Source of the DNA: Gemmatales bacterium
GTDB lineage: Bacteria > Planctomycetota > Planctomycetia > Gemmatales > Gemmataceae
Length of the DNA: 64,000 nucleotides
Direction: 5' to 3'
NCBI GenBank assembly: GCA_026004675.1
Contig: BPJP01000003.1
Coordinates: 186,001-250,000, forward strand
Shown: piece after piece, positions 59,903-64,000 of the stretch
How the letters are laid out: the number at the start of each line of letters is the position of its first letter
How positions within the stretch are numbered: position 1 is the first letter of the stretch
Translations under genes and position numbers: made by a program
The notes under the pieces: model-generated
Seen by the model: only the letters and a program-made list of their open reading frames with translations
Databases searched by the model: none
Told to the model about the DNA's origin: nothing

Positions 59903-60815
59903 TGGCGAGAGCCGATTGGGCTCCGAGCATTTTGTGCGAGTGTAACGATGAGGATTCCCACGGCGACACAGACCGCCGCCACAAGCAACCACGGTGAGAA
60001 AGGCTCGCCTCGAATCAACACGGCGAATGTGGACTCCGAAGATGGGTGTGGCAAAAGCAAAGACCGAAATCTGCGAAGCGCTGTGCCGGCGCAATAGCCA
60101 AGCCTGGATGGCAAAACAAAGTCCTGCAACGACAAGCCCCTGGTACAAAAGCCCGGCGATGACGGGCCACGTCCAACGCGGTTGGGCGACTTCTTCACAC
60201 GCCAGACTCAACGTCAAGAGCAGAATCACGCCGATCACGTCGTGCCAGAAAATGAGCTTTCCCGATTCGACCGTTTTCAGGGCGTGCCTGGTGTAAACGA
60301 TTTTGATGCCGAGAAGAAAAGCACTGAAAAGCAGGATACCATCGCCCGAAAGCGTAGCCGGGTCGCGGGAAGAAGCGGGATTTTCATCGAAGAAAATAAT
60401 CAGGGCCACACCACTTGCCGCCAGCAGAACGCCAAGAATCTTTCGCGGCGTCAACCTGTCCGACCGGGTCACGAAATGCTCGATCAGCAGAACCCAGAAG
60501 ATAAAGGTATTGACGCAAAGCGTGGTATGCGACGAGTTGGACCAGTCGACGCCGAGATGAAAGGTGCTGATCTGGGCGAAAAGCATCAGGCCGAGGATAC
60601 AAATGGGTTTGGCCTGGCCGGTTTCGATTCGCAAAGGGGTCTTTTCCAACCGGCACCACACGATCATGAAGCCAGCTGCGAGAGAAAAGCGCAGTGCTGC
60701 CACCAAAATCGGAGGCAGTTCATCGAGCGTGTAGCTTACGGCAACCGGCGTTCCACCCCCAGAGGGCGACGGTCAACAAGATCAAAACCACGGATTTAGC
60801 GCGAAGCGGCTGCAC
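59899..60815 (-). CDS. EamA-family transporter (two frame breaks)
   Basis: Ten helices expected. Dropping one of five C (60756-60760) turns the start into 'VALWGGTPVAVSYTLDELPPILVAALRF', the classic EamA opening. Dropping one of two G (60031-60032) turns the end into 'FGVTFAVLIRGEPFSPWLLVAAV', the classic EamA helix 9-10, ending at 59899. The corrected protein is about 304 residues and starts at GTG 60815. The middle ('GDGILLFSAFLLGIKIVYTRHAL') is in one frame. Substrate unknown. Neither end makes sense uncorrected, so the identity is secure but the gene is broken as given. Confidence 0.82.
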
Positions 60816-60956
60816 CAGGAACAGGATAGTGGTTTCGCTTGGGAGAGGTCAGAGCTTTCGCACGAACGCGAAACGGTAGCCGTTGCTTTGTCCCATCGCT
60901 GGCAAAGAGCACCGTTTGTCGCAGTTAAGCTGCTGCTTTGGACGGGTCTCTCTTAG

Positions 60957-61526
60957 TTAGTTGAGGCGTTGCGCTTCCTCTTGCCGGAGAGCTTCCGCAT
61001 TGGTGGGCAAACCGTATTTGGCGCGGATGCGGTCGACCTCGACGAGGACGTTGTCGATGATTTGGGCGTTTTCCTTCAGGGCCAGGAATTCGATACGAAA
61101 GGCCCAGAAGTTGACGAAGAGAGTCAAGGTGGCGAGCAAGGCATGTGCTTGCCAGGGCCAGGCCTGCATTTGTGCGCCGCTGCCGGCCGCCGCCGTGGCG
61201 ATCGTCACCAGCATGGCGGCCAGCGCTGGAGGAAAGGTGCTCCTTTTGAGTTCGCGCGTTTGTCTGGGGAGGACGGCATCAGGCAGTTGGTAAGCCAACC
61301 CGACTTCTTTGACCCACCTTCCCGTTCCCAAGAAATAGGTAAAGATCAAGCAATGCACGAGAAGGGTGACGATAGCGGCAGCCAGCCCGAGCCAAAAGTG
61401 AATCATGAAGGTCGGGTCGGATGGATTGCGAAGGGAACCGGCCAGCTTGGAAACCGTGCCGACGGCGAAAGCCGACACGAGGAGAAGTCCATTGACGGCG
61501 GCCAAAGTTGAAAAGATTCGTGTCAT
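60957..61526 (-). CDS. four-helix membrane protein, unknown function
   Basis: 189 residues. Four hydrophobic segments (about 7-25, 43-66, 98-117, 127-147) with a polar helical C-terminus ('NVLVEVDRIRAKYGLPTNAEALRQEE', cut for length). No motif I can assign. ATG at 61526. Upstream (61527-61768) is a divergent promoter region shared with the small gene at 61769. Confidence 0.7.
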   Translation of the reverse strand: MTRIFSTLAAVNGLLLVSAFAVGTVSKLAGSLRNPSDPTFMIHFWLGLAAAIVTLLVHCLIFTYFLGTGRWVKEVGLAYQLPDAVLPRQTRELKRSTFPPALAAMLVTIATAAAGSGAQMQAWPWQAHALLATLTLFVNFWAFRIEFLALKENAQIIDNVLVEVDRIRAKYGLPTNAEALRQEEAQRLN

Positions 61527-61768
61527 AAATTTGCGGAATGTGCAGAAGATAAACGCCCAGGCGCGCAGCCCGAATCAACTGTTCGGCCCATGCCGATCAT
61601 GGCACGGTAGACCTATACGACATATTGTATGCCTTTTGCGGCGAACGTTGCCTGCCGTTGCCGAGTTCGAAGGCGTCTTTTTCTGACTTGGCCGCAATCC
61701 GGCGCTATAATAACAGTGTCGCGAACAGAGCGGAGGCGTGGTGCAACGGAACCGACCGGCAAACCGCT

Positions 61769-62113
61769 ATGAGCACTCTGTTCGCATGGGAGTTTCGGCT
61801 GCTGCTCGCCACCCTGCCGATGGTGGCGGTGATCCTGCTCGGCGCTGCCATTATTGCCTGGGCCAAACGTTATTTCCAGCGCTCCAAAGAGGTTCCCGGC
61901 GTCAGCCAGCAGCTAGCCCATTTCCGCTCTCTATACGAAGCGGGCGAAATCACCAAAGAGGAATACGAGAGTGTTCGTGCCTTGCTCGGAAACAAACTGC
62001 GGCAGGAGCTCAATGTTCCTGCGGCCGGTGAAGCCAAGCCCGACAAGCCACGCCCCGGCGATTCCTCCAATGGTGCTGCAAAGGATGTGACAGGCACAAA
62101 CGGCAAGGATTAA
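61769..62113 (+). CDS. small membrane protein with SHOCT-like segment
   Basis: 114 residues from the ATG at 61769. One membrane helix ('LLLATLPMVAVILLGAAIIAW') is followed by 'LAHFRSLYEAGEITKEEYESVRALLG', which resembles the short SHOCT-type helical hairpin often found at protein ends ('L..L...G.IteeEFe..K..LL'), then a Pro/Asp/Lys-rich tail. Function unknown. It lies 128 bases upstream of clpX. An in-frame start at 61625 would add 48 residues with no protein character. Confidence 0.75.
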   Translation: MSTLFAWEFRLLLATLPMVAVILLGAAIIAWAKRYFQRSKEVPGVSQQLAHFRSLYEAGEITKEEYESVRALLGNKLRQELNVPAAGEAKPDKPRPGDSSNGAAKDVTGTNGKD

Positions 62114-62241
62114 TCATCGGTTTGTGGTTTCCATCATCCAACCCTCTTGTTCGGTGTTGACGTCGGACGTAGAATCCAAAAGCACTTCCCGAAAGGACGG
62201 GTTGGCGGTGTACTTCGGGTCGAGCAAACGAAGGAGAGCGC

Positions 62242-63537
62242 ATGGCGACAAAAGACGGCGGTGGAAGCGGCAAAAGGCCTGCCGGAGGCTCGGGACGCAA
62301 CCGCAACGCTTACTGTTCCTTTTGCAGGAAAAGCTACCGCGATGTCGGGCCTCTCGTCGAGGGTCCCGGCGACGTCTATATCTGCGGCGAATGCATCGAA
62401 CTTTGCCAGTCGATTATCGACCAGGAAAAACGCCGCCGAGGCATGCCCAAATCCTTCGGCACTGTTATTCCTTCTCCTCGCTCGATCAGCGAAAAGCTGG
62501 ACCAGTACGTCATCGGCCAACAGCGGGCCAAGAAGGTTCTCTCCGTCGCCGTCCATAACCACTACAAACGACTCAGCCTCGGTGACGAAGGGCATTGCGA
62601 CATCGAAATCGACAAAAGCAACATTTTGCTGATCGGCCCGACCGGCAGCGGCAAGACCCTTTTGGCTCGCACACTGGCTCGCATTCTCGACGTGCCCTTT
62701 GCGATCGGCGACGCCACGACTTTGACCGAAGCTGGCTACGTCGGCGAAGACGTGGAAAACCTGCTTCTGAAACTGCTCCATGCCGCCGACTTCGACATCG
62801 AAGCCGCCCAACGAGGCATCGTCTACATCGACGAATGCGACAAGATCGCCAAAACAACGCAGAACGTCAGTATCACCCGCGATGTTTCCGGCGAAGGCGT
62901 CCAGCAGGCACTTTTGAAAATGCTCGAAGGAACGATCAGCAACGTGCCCCCGCAAGGAGGCCGAAAACATCCCGAACAACAATACATCCAGATCGACACC
63001 ACCAACATCTTGTTCATTTGCGGCGGGACGTTCACCGGTCTCGACAAGATCATCGCCAAGCGCGTGGGCAAAGGGACGTTCGGCTTCGGCGGCGCCAAAG
63101 GTTCTGAAGAAAAACGGCTGGGAGAACTCCTCGCTCAGGTGACTTCCGATGATTTGATCGAATTCGGAATGATCCCGGAATTCGTCGGCCGGCTGCCTGT
63201 CATCGCCCCACTCGACCCGCTCGATGAAGACGCCCTTATTCGAATCTTGACCGAGCCGCGCAATGCTCTCGTGCGCCAATATCAAAAGTTGTTTGAAATG
63301 GAAGGCAGCGAGTTGGAATTCGACGAGGGAGCATTGCGGCTGATCGCACGCCGAGCCCAAGAGAGGGATACCGGTGCCCGCGCTTTGCGCAGCGTCGTCG
63401 AAGATATCATGACCGATATTCTCTTCGACCTTCCCGACCTGGAACACAAGGGCAAATTCGTCGTCAACGAAGCCGTGGTCCGGGGCGAGCAGAAACTTTT
63501 CGACCAGAACCTGTCTTCGGACAAGAAGAGCGCTTGA
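62242..63537 (+). CDS. clpX: ATP-dependent Clp protease ATP-binding subunit ClpX
   Basis: 431 residues. AAA+ unfoldase that feeds ClpP. The zinc-binding domain has CxxC pairs at 25/28 and 48/51. Walker A GPTGSGKT is at 132-139 and Walker B IVYIDECD at 193-200. The pore 'GYVGED' and RKH ('GGRKHPEQ') loops are present. The ClpP-binding loop reads 'GTFGFGG', with FGF in place of the common IGF. Arg-finger and sensor regions look normal. No clpP or tig is visible in the window. GGAG of 'AAGGAGAGCGC' precedes the ATG. Confidence 0.97.
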   Translation: MATKDGGGSGKRPAGGSGRNRNAYCSFCRKSYRDVGPLVEGPGDVYICGECIELCQSIIDQEKRRRGMPKSFGTVIPSPRSISEKLDQYVIGQQRAKKVLSVAVHNHYKRLSLGDEGHCDIEIDKSNILLIGPTGSGKTLLARTLARILDVPFAIGDATTLTEAGYVGEDVENLLLKLLHAADFDIEAAQRGIVYIDECDKIAKTTQNVSITRDVSGEGVQQALLKMLEGTISNVPPQGGRKHPEQQYIQIDTTNILFICGGTFTGLDKIIAKRVGKGTFGFGGAKGSEEKRLGELLAQVTSDDLIEFGMIPEFVGRLPVIAPLDPLDEDALIRILTEPRNALVRQYQKLFEMEGSELEFDEGALRLIARRAQERDTGARALRSVVEDIMTDILFDLPDLEHKGKFVVNEAVVRGEQKLFDQNLSSDKKSA

Positions 63538-63618
63538 GCGGGGCTGCGGATTGCCGTTCCTAGGGGGTTTTGATTACAAAGGAAGGGAGAGGGAATCGAG
63601 TCTCCAGCAAAAAACGAC

Positions 63619-64000
63619 ATGTCTGCATCATCCGACTTGCCGCAAACGTCCCAGAACCTGGAAATCGACAAGGGACTGCCGCCGGTCAAACCGCCCTCCG
63701 GCCGGTTTCTATTCCAGCTGTTCGTGATTCCCTTTTTGATCGTGCTGGGAGTCGTCGGGGTCATCTGGTTCGTGACGTGGCTGGTCGGCGGGCATTTGAC
63801 GCCGAAAGGCATTTTGCAGGATCTGCGTAACGCCAATCCCGAAGTCCGCTGGCGCCGAGCCAGCGACTTGTCCCAACTGCTCAAGCGGGATGACCGGCTA
63901 GCGTCCGATCCATCTTTTGCGCTGTCGGTGGCCGAACTCCTCGATGACGCTCTTCGCAGCAGCGAAACTCTGGAGGCGGCGGCCACCAATAAGCCACGTT
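63619..64000 (+). CDS. membrane-anchored protein with HEAT-like repeats, 3' end outside window
   Basis: 127 codons from the ATG at 63619, open to the right edge. A Pro-rich N-terminus is followed by one membrane helix ('LFVIPFLIVLGVVGVIWFVTWLV', cut), then 'LTPKGILQDLRNANPEVRWRRASDL' (cut), the helix pair expected of a HEAT/armadillo repeat ('G...DLR..dp.vRwrAa..L'). Function unknown. It begins 81 bases after clpX. Confidence 0.65.
   Translation, partial: MSASSDLPQTSQNLEIDKGLPPVKPPSGRFLFQLFVIPFLIVLGVVGVIWFVTWLVGGHLTPKGILQDLRNANPEVRWRRASDLSQLLKRDDRLASDPSFALSVAELLDDALRSSETLEAAATNKPR

Noticed and set aside
62134-63447. 437-codon minus-strand open frame opposite clpX
   Set aside because: It is fully antisense to clpX, which is certain from its zinc, Walker and loop motifs.

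Overview
The window looks like a chromosomal segment of a planctomycete (Planctomycetota), probably near the Gemmatales. This is inferred from gene content, not from a marker tree. The pointers are a DUF1549/DUF1553 gene followed by a DUF1501 gene and a WD40 gene, a DUF1559 prepilin-like protein, a DUF1080 protein, two Tat-exported Gfo/Idh/MocA proteins, an ECF sigma factor fused through a membrane helix to WD40 repeats, many secreted WD40/VCBS proteins, paired multihaem cytochromes, and a squalene-hopene cyclase next to HpnH. Base composition is moderately GC-rich by eye. I saw no rRNA, tRNA, IS element or CRISPR array.

Layout. 1-6159 (minus): a three-gene cassette of envelope proteins, namely GAF-TM-HlyD, an HlyD adaptor with a WD40 propeller set inside its barrel domain, and a PqqD-like/M50/HlyD fusion that runs off the left edge. 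6305-9489 (minus): hopanoid genes hpnH and shc. 9807-12946: a small FlbD-like protein, an Nramp-like transporter with a Ca-binding-type insert, and a DMT exporter. 13060-19116 (minus): Gfo/Idh, VCBS protein and two pentahaem cytochromes. 19507-25323: BON lipoprotein-like protein, a kynurenine-formamidase-like cyclase, an MFS transporter, nth and glgX. 25745-32110: DUF1549, DUF1501 and WD40 genes, an alpha/beta hydrolase with a Cys nucleophile, and a second Gfo/Idh. 32356-46393: glnE, kmo, a lipoprotein, a DUF1559 protein, hisI-hisG, a ProX/TAXI fusion, an OYE-family flavoprotein, a D-aminoacylase and ahcY. 46819-54504 (plus): sigma-WD40, a Gly-rich WD40 protein, a GTPase-like protein with a C2-like tail, and an SGNH protein. 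54801-55705 (minus): a PIN toxin with a probable immunity partner in an AT-richer patch. 56002-64000: DUF1080, an unknown gene, cmk, a phosphotransferase/kinase fusion, an EamA exporter, two small membrane proteins, clpX, and the start of a HEAT-like membrane protein.

A recurring oddity affects the annotation. Nine genes are each split by one or two single-base frame breaks, mostly at homopolymers: eleven breaks in all, nine an extra base and two a missing base. Restoring one base at each site gives family-typical full-length proteins. I therefore annotate them as single interrupted genes. Sequencing or assembly error is the simplest explanation, and transcript slippage is the interesting alternative for the longest A/T runs.

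The strongest candidates for something undescribed are the left-edge cassette, especially the WD40 propeller nested in an extracytoplasmic adaptor and the PqqD-like domain on an M50-HlyD protein, and the sigma-WD40 / Gly-rich WD40 / GTPase-C2 run at 46.8-53.2 kb.
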